A stretch of 64,000 bases of DNA from Amblyomma americanum (Eukaryota; Arthropoda; Arachnida; Ixodida; Ixodidae), in assembly GCF_052857255.1 (NCBI RefSeq), contig NC_135497.1, positions 198,378,355 to 198,442,354 of the forward strand, read 5' to 3'. Under the pieces are notes generated by a model. That model did not search any database. It had not been told where the DNA came from and was given only the letters and a program-made list of their open reading frames with translations. This document shows, piece by piece, positions 1-11,106 of the stretch. Each line of letters begins with the position of its first letter. Position 1 is the stretch's first letter. The position numbers and the translations under genes were made by a program.

Positions 1-1699
1 TCCCACACTTGACAAGGTGTATTTTGCAGTCCAGGGTCAGGAATGATTGATTGCTTGAAAGAATATGGGCCAACATTAGTGATGACCAGCCAAGAGCAAA
101 ACCACCGCCCGGGAGTTATTGCACTTTTCACTACGAAGAAGAGGAATTTGGAAATTTCGGCTTTAACGTTAGACCCACGCCATGATTTGTGCTCGTAAAA
201 AGCCAATACGCAATATTTCCTTTCTTCGCCATCTGTGCGCCAAGCTGTGCCGGCTAATTTTTCCCGCAGCTCACCCAAGACAGGGTCATTGCACCCACGA
301 CCAAAACACATGATGAAAAGAAGGTTTAATTGCATTTCCGTCCGGCTCGAATTTTTAACCCGGCGCCATCTGCGGCAGTTCTTTTCGATGATCGAACGCA
401 TTCCACAACCACTAGTTGCACGTTTTTGCATTTTGACTGACGTCTGGGAGTGGTTATGTCGTGAAAGAGACAGCAGGACGTTAAGTTCGCGTTGGTTAAG
501 CAAGGCAACCTTAGCCTCTCGCATCGCTAATCTGGCCCTACTAGAAATGAAGACCATCTGAACAGTGCAGCTCAAACGCGGACGAGAGAAAGCTAGGAAA
601 ACAAGCAGGCATAAAGTGCCGAAATTGCGACTGATCGAGCTGCTGCTCGATATCGTAAAGTTACTGGAAATTAGAATTAGCGCCTAAAATTGTGACTGCC
701 GTCACACGCTCGAAGTATGCAATACCACACAAGTCCGAGTGCATTTTTCAAAGTTCTTTCTCCCCATTTTATTTCCTTTTAGGTTATCGAGTCAACACAG
801 AATAAATACTTTGGCGGCTCCACAGCGCAAGCTGCCCAGGGTAGCTTCGTGATCATGTCTCAACTATCTCTAAATGAGAGTGAACGTACTGCGGAGTACC
901 TGTTCCAGGCAAGAGTCAACAGCACTGCTCTATAGTAAGCACAAAAAAAGCAACAAACATTTATAGTATGTCATTAACAACGCTCGTGATATTTTTCTGA
1001 TCATAGATAAGTGCTTGTGGAATATCCTAATACAGTATTCTTTAAAGGGTCAGTTTTCTGTCGGCGACGAGTATTTAAATATTGGCATATTTTTGTAATC
1101 TCAAGACATGGTGTCAATAAAGAGTAGAGAACTCACGCTTTAAACTGGAATTTATATTTTGTAATGCAAAGAACGCTAGGTGTGAGCGGGTGGTAACGCC
1201 AGGCTGCGTTCTCTCGTGGCGGCTAGCTTCGCTGACTCCTGGATGGGGGCATGCTGGGTGGGTTTTGTGACTACACCCCAGCGTCATGGAGAGAAATAGT
1301 TTTTTGCATATCAAATAAAGCAGCCACCTTTTCAATAATTATAGCTGCTTTTATTGTTTAAACTTGTCTTGAAAATCTTTTACAACGCTTTCGGAAAGAA
1401 ATCACACAACCGAGGCCATTTTTTATACGTTTTTGTTTATTTGAAAACTGAAATAAGTACAATGAAACTATGTACAATGGTACAGGACCCATAGCCAAGT
1501 CTACTGCCTGGTCCATCCCAAAGATACCTTGCAAATGCAGCAAGTGGAGAGAACATTTCTCTCATAAATGACTCAAAATAATAAAATCACAACATGCTCA
1601 TTGCGCATCAGTTTCATTTTAAATATGTCCGCATATACATTTGTTACTCATGCGGACATTATTTGTACATAACCTTTACAATACCATTTCGGCGTAAAA
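1..1699. other. No supported gene
   Basis: AT-rich sequence with no recognisable coding, RNA or repeat signature. The longest open frame (235-561, plus strand, 108 codons) has no motif I know and no sign of being a real gene. The right edge is set by where translated similarity to the LINE reverse transcriptase fades. Confidence 0.5.
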
Positions 1700-1744
1700 T
1701 TTGCACACCCAATTATCCTCAAAATTATAGGCTCAGTAAGAACA

Positions 1745-4700
1745 TTTTGAGGGATTATGAAAAATTACTTTGAATTTTAACATCATCAGTATTGCAATTC
1801 CATATTAGTTTACCATTGAACTCAATCAGTCTTTTTCCGTATGTATTGCGCATTATTGGTAGGATAAAACGGTTTGAAATTGCAGCTCGAGTGTCCCTTT
1901 TAGGAGCTATAAAAATACTATGATGAAACGGCTCATTGGATTGGGGTATTTTATGAATTGTCTGTGCTGTTTTTAACGTATAAATAGAATGTAAAGGTAA
2001 AATATGGGCTTCCTGAAAAAGGAGCTTGCTAGGGCAAGTCTATTTGGAATAAGTGATAATGTTTAGTGCCCTCTTTTGTAGTCGGACTATCGGTTCAAGG
2101 TATGTGGGGTATGTGTTGCCTCAAGATTATATGCAGTAACTTAACTGACTATGTATTAAAGCAAAACACAGTATATGTAGAATAGAGTAATCAAAACATT
2201 CTCGCGCTTTCAAGAGAATATATGACATCCATATGCAAGTTTTGAACAAATTTATTATATGTGATTTCTCCCGTGCATGTCAGAATCGAAATGCGCGCCT
2301 AGGTATTTAAAACTTGTTACATGTTGTATCGGCTCAATGTTTACATATAAGGTGATTTCATTGTAGTTTAAATTTTTCCCCTAAAGCCGAGCACAGTATA
2401 CTTTGTTTTCTGAGTATTAACTGTGAGCTGGTTGGTAGTAAACCACTTTAAGACCATAACTAGTGCTTCGCGTTTATTGTGCTTTTTAGTTCTATTGAGC
2501 CTCCTATAAATACTAACGTCGTGTCATCGGCGTATATTAATTCTAGAGAATATTTTAAGGTTTGCGGAAAGTCGTTTACGTGTAACGAAAAAAAAAGAGA
2601 TCGGTCCCAGTACTGAGCCCTGTGGCACTCCAGTCAGCACGGCCTGCGGTTTAGAGAACAAGTTATTCATTACAACATGCTGTTTGCGATTGGTGAGATA
2701 ACCGGTGAATAACTCTGCCATTTTACATCTAAAATTAATATTACGAAGCTTATCAAGTAGCATGATATGATTAAAGGTATCGAACGCCTTCTTAATGTTT
2801 CGATGCACAACTATGGTAATCTTGTTGTCGTGGAGGGCTCTATTTAAGATCTCCGTGAGAAATTGGACCGCAGAACCTCTTGATCACTACGGTGTGCAGC
2901 CGTGCTGACTGGCGCTCATACTATTTTATTTGCTTATGGATTTCCATACCTTTACACAAAGACATTTTTCAAAAATTGTGTTGATAATACCGGGGACCGA
3001 AATTGGTCTATAGTTACTTGGTTCTCATCGTTCTCCATCTTTGTATATATATGTACCAGTTTAGCTACCTTTAGTTTCTCAGGATACATTTCGCTCTAAA
3101 TACAGTGACAAAACTGGTGTAATAGATGCATGGCTTACATGTAAATGTTGTCTTTGATTGTTTTAACAGAGATTACGTCGAGTCCTGAGGCCTTACATAC
3201 TTGAAGTCTGTTAATTACATTTACTACTTCGCTTGAATCGAGCTCCTTCACTACAAAATTGTTTATAATTAGGGTTATTGGACATTTAGGATCAGATATG
3301 GAACTTAGCTGCTCTTCTAAGAGAGGTCCTATGTTTGTAAAGCAATTGCTGAACGTGCCCACTACATCTTGGTCGATTACGTCAGGTAATATGTGTTGCT
3401 TTTACATCCAAGTTCGAAAGCATCATTCACTACATTCCACATATTTGCGGTATTACCATCAGCTTCTTGGATAAGAAACGAGTAATATTCCTTTGTTCTT
3501 TTTCTCATTAGGTAGACCGTGGAGTTCCTAAGTCGCTTAGATTGGGTTAGGTAAAAATCATGGTATCTATTCTGTTCCCATTTTTTTCACCAGTATTGTT
3601 TCTTGTTAAATCATCAAGAATGTACCTTGTCATCTGCGGGCAAAACGTTTTACTGTACTTTAGGACACACATAGTCTCAACACTCTGGCATATTATTGCT
3701 TGATGAGCTTCAACAAAATTATTGTACTCAGTTCCAACATTGTCCTCGTAACTGGCGAAAAAATCGGTTTGTTCTAGTAGCCTGCGAAACAAGCCGTAAT
3801 TTATTTTTCTCTGCAGTTTAGGGCGAATAGGCCTATCTTTGTCCGACATTTTCATCTGCATGGCAACAAAAAAGGGCAAGTGATCGGCAACAGGATAAGG
3901 GCGCACACTAGCAGAAACCTTGTCAGCAACGTTACACAAAACATGATCAATTAGGGTATTGTGGTGATGGTAACACGGGCAGGTTCAGCGAACAGGTTGT
4001 GCAAGTCGAATGCTTCCAGCAGCAGTGTGTAGCCATTTTGGGTATCAGGTGTGACATCGATTTTATAATCAACAACAATAAGGATACTGCCGTTATGTCC
4101 ATGCGATAAAAGAGTAAGGGATGTTTCAAACTTCTCAGTGAAGGATGTAAATGGTGAACTGGGGGGGGGGGGAGGGGGGGGTATACCACTCCTACTATTA
4201 TGCCACCTGAAAGTTTGATACAGAGGGATTGTATAGCATGGTCACTAACTGAAGCTGTAGAAATACCTGAAATGCAATGTCTTGTCTTATGTGTTTTTCT
4301 GATAATCATTAATTTTTAAGGCGCAAGGGCATCGGTGGCCAAAGAGCGCCATGGCATAAGGTTTTTTCTTCTGCTCAAGGTGAGGTCAAAGACTTATTTC
4401 CCAAACACTTCACCCTAAAGAAGCGGAGCACCAGACCAGGGGAAAGCTTGTACCCATTGTATCACCGGTGGGTACCCGGCTGCACTGGGGATCGAACCCC
4501 GCTCCTCCCGCATGCGAGGCGGATGCTCAAGCGACTCGGCCACCGCTGCGTTATTTCTACCCTATCACCCCTTGCGCGTGAATCACCTGGGAGGGAGGAA
4601 AATTTATAGCCCGGTAATAAGACAGTCTCATTGACCCTCAGCCATATTCTCTCACGCCTATATATTAAATCAAAGCTACAGTTATGGCGCGATATATACC

Positions 4701-4790
4701 CAATCAATGCATTTAGAATTTTTGCGCAGGCTGCGCATATTACAGTGTAGTATCGAGAGTATTTTTGTTTTCAATTAGTTGGTCTACTTC
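1745..4790 (-). pseudogene. LINE ORF2: apurinic-type endonuclease plus reverse transcriptase, broken
   Basis: The product would nick target DNA and reverse-transcribe its own RNA. The endonuclease starts near 4790 with an ILHCNMRSLRKN-like motif and ends near 3880 with VADHLP, the family's SDH motif with S replaced by A. Reverse transcriptase motifs in order are NYRPIS (near 3020), KAFDTFNH (near 2780), GVPQGSVLGP (2600-2640) and YADDT, the catalytic aspartates, at about 2521-2536. Further downstream are a KYLG motif and a C-terminal arginine-rich region. A shift in the A run at 2586-2594 separates GVPQGSVLGP from YADD. Several in-frame stops follow YADD, for example after the INAKH residues. 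A G-rich run (4159-4178) lies in the endonuclease. A SINE at 4321-4552 splits the endonuclease. No functional protein is expected. Confidence 0.85.
4321..4552 (-). mobile_element. tRNA-headed SINE (family 3) inserted in the LINE endonuclease
   Basis: Read on the minus strand, the element starts at 4552 with GCAGCGGTGGCCGAGTCGC, a good Pol III A-box region. About 40 nt later comes GGGGTTCGATCCCC, a B box. The body runs to about 4321. The translated LINE endonuclease stops at 4553 (after a GYKF..LPGDSRARG stretch) and resumes at 4320 in the expected place (SLCIKLSGGIIVGVVY), so the element is an insertion. The flanks TTATTTCTA and TTAATTTTTA may be a decayed target-site duplication. A diverged second copy lies at 34046-34213. 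Confidence 0.75.
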
Positions 4791-4849
4791 AGAAATTGTG
4801 GAAAGCGTGTTTTTTTTGGTACAGGAACAAAATGTTAGCCTTGATTTAT

Positions 4850-6260
4850 TCAGTTCACTTTCACCAGGGCGTCTTCTGACGTGATATGTAGAGAGGTAAT
4901 TTCTCATCTTTCAGCATCAAGATTTTTCCTTGATCTACCTAAACAAACTTCCAGCTTTTTTTCCTTCTTAAGCTGACGAGCTTTGCGGCGACGGTTTCGT
5001 TTCTACGCAAAGATTTCGATGATGTACACAGGTTCATCATCCTCAAAGGCAATGTCTCTAGAATTCAGTCTTTTCTTTTTAGCCGCAGCAATTAACCTGT
5101 TCCGGGCCGCCTTTGCGCAAAACTTCACTACTACATTAGGTTTATCTTTATCTTTAGACCGCTGTCCTCCTCTTCCGTGACGGAGGCATCGAGGGCGAGA
5201 GCAATGACCCCGACCGTGTCTTTCGCAGGTCTTCGCTTTCCACGACCGGTAGCCTCCGGATTTCGACATTCATGCATCTGCTATACTGCCTCCATTCTAC
5301 AATCTCCTGCTTAGCTTCTCTAAGCTCTTGGGTTAAACCTTTCTATTTCCGTTTTGCAATCGGCACCCAGACGTTTCACCTCAGCTAGCTCTTTCCGGAA
5401 ACGTTCCACGTCCTTTCTGAATTCCTCAAATGTGCTATTTGCATGGTTCATAGACTCACAGGCTTCAACAAGTTCCTTTCGTATTTCGGCGTTGGAACCT
5501 GCCACCGTTCCGATTTCACTCTTAAAGGTGCACTAAAGAGGAATCTGAACACGTACTTTTACCGGGCGAACTCTATCTGCACGTTCCGAGCGTTCTTACA
5601 AAACTTTGAATTATTGTCCTGTGCGGCTGATTGTCCTAATTAAATCGGATTAAACCTCCCAGCTCCCACCTTTTTTGAACTCAACGCGGCAGGCAGGCGG
5701 AGTCAACCAGTGCGTGGAGTGCCTTTCAGCCAGTCCGGTGGCGGCTTCGCTTTCGATTTTATTTTCCTTTTTAGTTTTCTGTGAATAAACAGTTTTCAGT
5801 CACAGGCTATATAGCCGTAAGTTAGGCCCACTGAAATAAAAATAAACGTGGACTCTTTAATCTACGTATCACTCCGCCGACGGCAGAGCGGCAAGCCGCG
5901 CCACGGGACTGGCTGGCGCGTTCGTTGACTCCTCCTACCTATCGCGTTGAGTTCAAAAAAAGGCGGGAGCTGGGGTGTTTAATCCGATTTACTTAGGGAA
6001 TCGGCTGCACAGGACGATACTTCGAGTTTTCTGAGAATGCTCAGAACGTGTAGATAGAGTTCCAGCGGTAAAAAGACGAGTTCAGATTCCTCTTTAGTGC
6101 ACCTTTAAGGTCTTTAGCGAATACATAAAGTTTCCTAACCAGGTATGTTAGATCTTTAGCAATTTCCTTTACACTGTTAGGCTGCTTCTCTCCTAGAGTT
6201 TTCGCGATGTCACCCAGATCTCCGCGGTTCTTAACATTTATATCTCAGCTCAGTCGTACA
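4850..6260 (-). pseudogene. LINE ORF1 (coiled-coil nucleic-acid-binding protein), interrupted
   Basis: ORF1 proteins of CR1-type LINEs bind the element RNA. The part at 5320-5521 is a heptad-like, charged stretch (EEFRKDVERFRKELAEVKRL), as in a coiled coil. The next part (5003-5269) has KDKPNVVVKFCAKAARNRLI and DIAFEDDEPVYI, typical of the C-terminal ORF1 domain. A more N-terminal part lies at 6109-6240 (DIAKTLGEKQPNSVKEIAKDL). The MITE at 5526-6104 splits the gene. Removing it together with one TTAA joins the two parts in the same frame. A stop lies near 4999 and a frameshift near 5270-5320. The exact start is unknown, and the region above 6260 may hold more of the N-terminus. Confidence 0.75.
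5526..6104. mobile_element. TTAA-flanked foldback MITE, 579 bp
   Basis: A non-autonomous DNA transposon. The host TTAA is duplicated at 5522-5525 and 6105-6108. The left end reads AGGTGCACTAAAGAGGAATC and the right end is its reverse complement. The terminal inverted repeats are long: they match for at least 175 bp (5526-5702 against 5930-6104) and, with gaps, to about 5755 and 5880. A short unpaired centre remains. There is no coding capacity. It sits in LINE ORF1, and excision to one TTAA restores that frame. TTAA targets are used by piggyBac and Kolobok (T2) elements. The AGG terminus fits the TTAAAGG-type ends I remember for Kolobok/T2 MITEs better than the CCC start of piggyBac, but this assignment is an inference. 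Confidence 0.88.
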
Positions 6261-6398
6261 CCGTCTTACTCTGCTAATAAAACACCGAAGAACTGATTAG
6301 CAACATAGAGTAAAAAAACGTCCCAACGCACTTTTGACAGCAGCGGGGGCAGGCGAGTACAGGTGCATTCTTTTAAAAGGCCAAGAAGGTATTTCATC

Positions 6399-6717
6399 AA
6401 TAATAATAATAATTTGTTTTGGGGGGAAAGGAATATGGCGCAGTATCTGTCTCATATATCGTTGGACACCTGAACCGCGCCGTAAGGGAAGGGATAAAGG
6501 AGGGGGTGAAAGAAGAAAGGAAGAGAGAGGTGCCGTAGTGGAGGGCTCCGGAATAATTTCGACCACCTGGGGATCTTTAACGTGCACTGACATCGCACAG
6601 CACACGGGCGCCTTTGCGTCTTGCCTCCATAAAAACGCAGCCGCCGCGGTCGGGTTCGAACCCGGGAACTCCGGATCAGTAGTCGAGCGCCCTAACCACT
6701 GAGCCACCGCGGCGGGG
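6399..6717 (-). mobile_element. Ruka-type SINE, full length
   Basis: Read on the minus strand from 6717, it has CCGCCGCGGTGGCTCAGTGG (A-box region), a B box in GGGTTCGAACCCG (about 6650-6663), then the body with GTGCACGTTAAAGATCCCC. It ends with a tail (CGATATATGAGACAGATACT, then TTTCC) and a short ATT repeat (6400-6414). Copies with the same order of parts lie at 10026-10335 and 10801-11106. I recall this layout as the Ruka SINE of ixodid ticks. It depends on a LINE partner for movement, and the ATT-rich tail may be the recognition site. Two short open frames run through it but are not genes. Confidence 0.85.
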
Positions 6718-7587
6718 CGTATTTCACCAACCTCTAAATGCACAAGCGCGTCGTGCCAGCGTCCGACCACCGTCGCTGCCGCTGCCAAAGTCTTGCTGCG
6801 GCGCTGCCATCGGCCGCTCTGCTGCCTCCAAAACCGCTTGCTGGCATTTGTGATAGATATAACCTGTATTATTGCGTTGAAATTACCACCACTTCTAGAA
6901 CCACCTATTCTAGAAATACCTTAATGACTGAACTGTATTTTTAATAAAAATTGTGCATCTCGGTTGATGACATGCTCATTACCGTCACTGCACGTCCTCC
7001 AGGAGGCGCGGCAGTCGTCGTGTCCACTGAATGTCTTAGATTCACTCTACTGACTACATTTCGTGTCGCCAACCGATGGCAGGGACTGAAGACACCAGCG
7101 AACATAAGAAAGAGAGACTAATGTATAGAAAAAAAATATTTTTTTAACGGGTATGCTGTGTTTCTCAACACCACGCTCTGGTATTTGTTTATTATAGAAA
7201 GGAGATTTCGATTGAGCCCAAAAATATCAGCGAATAAAAGTCAGTAGAAGGTCCCTTTAACAAGTGGTCTTCGAGCACCACTTCGCAGCCGATCGCGCAA
7301 ATATTGTTTGTCGCACAAGTCAAATATGTACAGTTTATGGAACTTGCGTTTCGAAGCATCACTCGATACTGAGCATGCTTCTTATTATGCAGCGCCAATG
7401 AGACTGCAACGTTGAAAGCTGGGAGCGGCAGTGGTTCCCTGACTTAACTTTCCTCAGTGTGAGTACTACATGTACGCATGCCAGCTGTGCGCAGCAAGCT
7501 GGTGCTTCTGTGGCGGCAGTGAAACTCGCAAACTGTACTTGGCGCGTGAAATCGAACGAGATTTTAGTAATGGAAAACAGCCTGTTG
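6718..7587. other. No supported gene
   Basis: No gene or RNA is seen. The region 6730-6850 is GC-rich with CTG/GCC-rich codon-like texture but no recognisable motif. At 7254-7261 the sequence CCCTTTAA resembles the right terminus of the TTAA-type elements described elsewhere in this window, but no partner end was found. Confidence 0.4.
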
Positions 7588-7747
7588 TTGTTGCTCATGG
7601 GGGTTTAGCGTCTCTAAGCGACTCAGGCTGTGAAGGACGCCGTAGTGAAGGGCTGTGGAAATTTCGAGCACCTGGGGCTCTTTGACGTGCGCTGATATAG
7701 CACAGTACATGGGCGTCCAGCACTTCGCCTTCATCAAAATGCGACCT
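7588..7747 (-). mobile_element. Second-type SINE, 3' part only
   Basis: On the minus strand the segment reads CATGTACTGTGCTATATCAGCGCACG, then CAAAGAGCCCCAGGTG, then CACTACGGCGTCCTTCACAGCC, then GAGTCGCTTAGAGACGCTAAACCCCC. This is the body and 3' end of the SINE type seen at 43336-43572 and at 11847-15116. The tRNA-like head is missing; the match stops near 7747. Confidence 0.7.
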
Positions 7748-10025
7748 TAAGGAGTAACAGCCTAGCAGACGATGGGCCCAGCTGAGCGCGCTTTGTCCGC
7801 ATGCGCTTAGCCTCAGACTGTTTCCAGCTTCGCCCGTCATACGGCGCTGACGCACGGAAAAGTCACCACTCGCGCACACCAGTTAAAGATTTGGGCACCT
7901 GTACCCCCTTTATCTGAGGTGCTCTGCGTCACGTTTAAATAAAAGATGTACGACAGTCACGAGTGCCCGTGTCGCTACCGTCGGCGCCGAGTTTCTCTCT
8001 ATTGGGGCGCAGGTTCGTCCAATAAGTAGTTGGCTTGGAGGCCTCTTCTTGCTTTCCTGCCTGCCTTCTTCACATCACTACTCGTGACAATAATGCAGCA
8101 GAGTTCACTGAGTGTTGCTAACGTTAGAACGACAGTGAACTAGAAGAGTATGGGTATTGGAGAAAGCCGGTGCTGCGCCATATAGGCGGCTTGTAGCCGC
8201 AAGTGTCGACTGCAGACAGGGGCATTGGTGTAGAGTTAATCGTACTGATGTGCTATTCCTGAGCAGACGGCGCTAGGCTGTTACTGCCGCCACCGGTACC
8301 TCTGCTTCGGTGGTCGCGATTGTTCGAAGTAGTTGGCGGCTTGGAAAGGCCAGGTAAGGCCGAGTGCAGTGTTTGGTCTCTTTGGAAATAAAAACGTCAA
8401 GGCACTACTGTCTTCAGTGAGCTTTCTCGGAAAGAAGAATATGCAGTAATTTGAGAATCAGATATCATGCTTCGCGCTTTCTCACCACACGTTGCACGCC
8501 GACAGATTTTGCGCGGCGCTTGGAAATTCAGCGTGAAATTTCTGTTTCTCTTTTCGTTAAGTGTAGCAGAAATAGGGTACCTGTTAGAAATTGGGACCCG
8601 TGACTGTTAACGTTACGTTTATTAAGTAGACAACGGATTAACACAGCCTCCATGGCTAAATATGTGAATCCGTTATCTGCAAGAACGTTATGCAGCGAAG
8701 ATACGCTGAGACCTGAAAATTGTGTAAAAATCCGCGACATTCATAGTGAACTCTGCCTTCACAAGTCTCAAGATTTTTTTATGCAAAATCAAAAGTTTGC
8801 ATTTTACCTACAGGCTCTAGTTGCTTCCTTAGTTCTACACGACTCCATAATTATCAAAATTCCTTAACGCTGAATGCTCTAGCTTCTCCACCTCAGACTA
8901 TGCGAGCGTTGAAGAGACAGTGGAGCACAGTGATTACGCCTCTTGGACATACTTGGAGTTGGTGCCGGTCCTGACGGTAAGAGCTTATATTCCTGACTCT
9001 GCTGTGAACGGTACGATTACATCAGCCTTGAAACGCATTAGTTAGAACCGACCTAACCACTGCCCATCATTGGAAGTCAGCGAGTACTTGGTGTATCGCC
9101 CGCCGATTAAATGAACTGCGAATCGTTTGCAGTCGGAATGCCTTGCGCGTGTACAGTTCTTCTTTGGGGTCGATAAAGCGCCTAATTAGTTTGAGAATAA
9201 TTAATAGACTATCTAAACCACCAACAGCGATGCTTGAAACGATTCAAACGTGAAGGCTGAACGCATGCAATATGGACGGGAGAAAGCCGTCCTTCTCACA
9301 TCTTGGGCACTTCCACTGAATTGCTAATTTCGCTGGTCTCGAACGGTTAAAACATGTCAGCCCTAACTAAAACCCCGAGACAGTAAAAAAAAACAAGTAT
9401 TTACATGGGCGAGGCGTTCATACTCTCGTGCAATCGGCCACCGCAACCGGAGACATCCTGCATGCCTAAGTTTGCAAGTAACGGCTGTATGACGCCAATG
9501 TAACTCATGGATACACCTCTCCTTTTGTTTGTACAGGTTATGTCCTTTGGTATCACGAAGGCGCGACGGAATAGAAGAAAGAAGACTGCTGGGAAATTTA
9601 CTTCAATATAAGTCGAGCCAACAACCATATGGTCTACGAGACTACGGATTGTTTCGTCGAATGAGTGGAAGCTACGGCTTTGAAAACCAATAATTTTGTT
9701 CACAGTTACCCTAGTTTCTTGTACTATCTTAGTTTGGTGTCACCTACATTCTATTCTCAAAATCACTGGTCACCGTCTACATCGTTGGACGCCTCGACCA
9801 CGCACGACCGTGACGAACAAAGCCGTGGTTCAAGATAAAACACATGACAGCATGCCCTAAAAGAGCTGAAAATTTCACTTTTATTGTCAGAGAACGCTTA
9901 TAAAAGGCGCGCTAATACAAATGTAGTTAGTAACTTATTCAACTAAAAAGGCTATTGTCCACTTAAACAAGGTGCGTTGTTGTCGGTTAGCCGTTCAGGT
10001 TTTTAGATTTGGCGGCCGGAACATA
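7748..10025. other. No supported gene
   Basis: About 2.3 kb without a recognisable feature. An open frame of 100 codons on the minus strand (9401-9703) has an ordinary amino-acid mix and no motif that I know. I do not call it a gene. Confidence 0.4.
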
Positions 10026-10335
10026 CCCGCAGCGGTGGCTCAATGGTTACGGCGCTCGACTACTGTTCCGGAGTTCCCGGGTTCGAACCCGACCGAAGCG
10101 GCTGCGTTTTTATGGAGGAAAAACGCTAAGGCGCCCGTGTGCTATGCGATCTTAGTGCACGTTAAAGACCCCAGGCGGTCGAAATTATTCCGGAGCCCTC
10201 CGCTACGGCACACTTTCTTCCTTTGTTCTTTCACTCCCTCCTTTTTTCCTTCTCATACGGCGCGGTTCCGGTGTCTAGCCATATATGAGACAGATACTGC
10301 GCCATCTCCTTTGCCCGAAAACCAATTATTATTTT
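10026..10335 (+). mobile_element. Ruka-type SINE, full length
   Basis: Same family and order of parts as the copy at 6399-6717, but on the plus strand: GC-rich head with A and B boxes, central body with TGCACGTTAAAGACCCC, pyrimidine-rich stretch (CTTTGTTCTTTCACTCC), and a tail with ATATATGAGACAGATACTGCG and ATTATTATT. The head and the 3' end are both present, so this is a complete insertion. It is transcribed by Pol III in life if intact. Confidence 0.87.
10036..10090 (+). promoter_or_regulatory. Internal Pol III promoter (A and B boxes) of the SINE
   Basis: A box TGGCTCAATGG at 10036-10046 fits the tRNA A-box consensus. B box GGTTCGAACCC at 10080-10090 fits the B-box consensus at 10 of 11 positions. 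They are 33 nt apart, a normal tRNA-like spacing. Confidence 0.75.
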
Positions 10336-10693
10336 CTTCTCACATGTCAAAAAATCATTACTAGGGCTGTGCGTACATTCCTCAGTCCATTCTTACACTG
10401 CTCAGAAGAGAGCCACTTAACAATGGCTACTTGTTACCATAATACCTAAACAGACACACATAGTGGAACCAGGTAGACTGATGCTCGGGTTGAGGTTTTT
10501 TTTTTAACTTAGAGCGAGAGTTACTAGGGTAGTTAAGACGCATTGCACTTGCTGACCTGTATTGGTTTGCTCTTTCAATTTTGTAACGTGTGCATTTTCC
10601 CAGGAATAGCAGCCCTACGCACGCTTCATGTTACGCAAAAGTGTAAACTCTACAGCTCGATCGGTCGAAAAGCCATCAGGTCGTAGTAGTAGT
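10336..10693. other. No supported gene
   Basis: Spacer between two SINE-derived segments. It holds a T run near 10498 and a short GTAGTAGTA stretch (10682-10692). No gene or RNA is seen. Confidence 0.45.
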
Positions 10694-10775
10694 ACCTTAC
10701 GGCGCGGTTCGGGTGTCCACCGATATATGCGAGACAGGCGTCATTTCCTTTCCTTAAAAACAATTTGTATTTCGC
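10694..10775 (+). mobile_element. Ruka-type SINE, 3' tail fragment
   Basis: CTTACGGCGCGGTTCGGGTG followed by CCACCGATATATGCGAGACAG and TTTCCTTTCC matches the 3' part of the full-length copies nearby. The head is absent. It lies directly before another full-length copy, so the two are a tail-then-full-element tandem. Confidence 0.7.
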
Positions 10776-10800
10776 TTTCCTTCCCTTACGGCATTTACCT

Positions 10801-11106
10801 AGCCACGGTGGCTCAATGGTTAGGGCACTCGGCTACTGATTCGGAGTTTCCGGGCTCGACCCTTACCGCGGCGGCTGCGTTTCGATGGCGGCGAAACGCA
10901 AGAGGCGCCCGTGTGCTGTGAGATGTCAGTGCACGTTAAATATCCCTAGGAGGTGGAAATTATTCCGGAGGCCTCCACTATGGCACATCTTGCTTCCTTC
11001 TCTCACTCCCCCCTTTATCCCTTCCCTTACGGACGCGGTTCAGGTGTCCAACGATATATGAGACAGATACTGCGCCATTTCCTTTCCCCCAAAACCGATT
11101 ATAACT
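10801..11106 (+). mobile_element. Ruka-type SINE, full length
   Basis: Plus-strand copy with A box TGGCTCAATGG, a mutated B box (GGGCTCGACCC), body TGCACGTTAAATATCCC and tail ACGATATATGAGACAGATAC. The tail region ends in CAAAACCGATTATAACTATA, a degraded AT-rich terminus. The changed B box suggests that this copy would be a poor Pol III template. Confidence 0.83.

Larger units (their letters stand above)
1700..6330 (-). mobile_element. Decayed near-complete CR1/Jockey-group LINE with two nested insertions
   Basis: A non-LTR retrotransposon on the minus strand. Read from high to low coordinates it has ORF1 (about 6260 to 4850), the start of the ORF2 endonuclease (about 4790 to 4553), the rest of the endonuclease (4320 to about 3540), then reverse transcriptase and C-terminal region (about 3380 to 1745). 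It is interrupted by a SINE (4321-4552) and a TTAA-flanked MITE (5526-6104). Without them it is about 3.8 kb, close to full length for a CR1-type LINE. There is no RNase H domain. Stops and frameshifts show that it is dead. The clade name (CR1, L2 or Jockey group) rests on domain order and motif style. The 3' end near 1700 and 5' end near 6330 are approximate. Confidence 0.85.
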
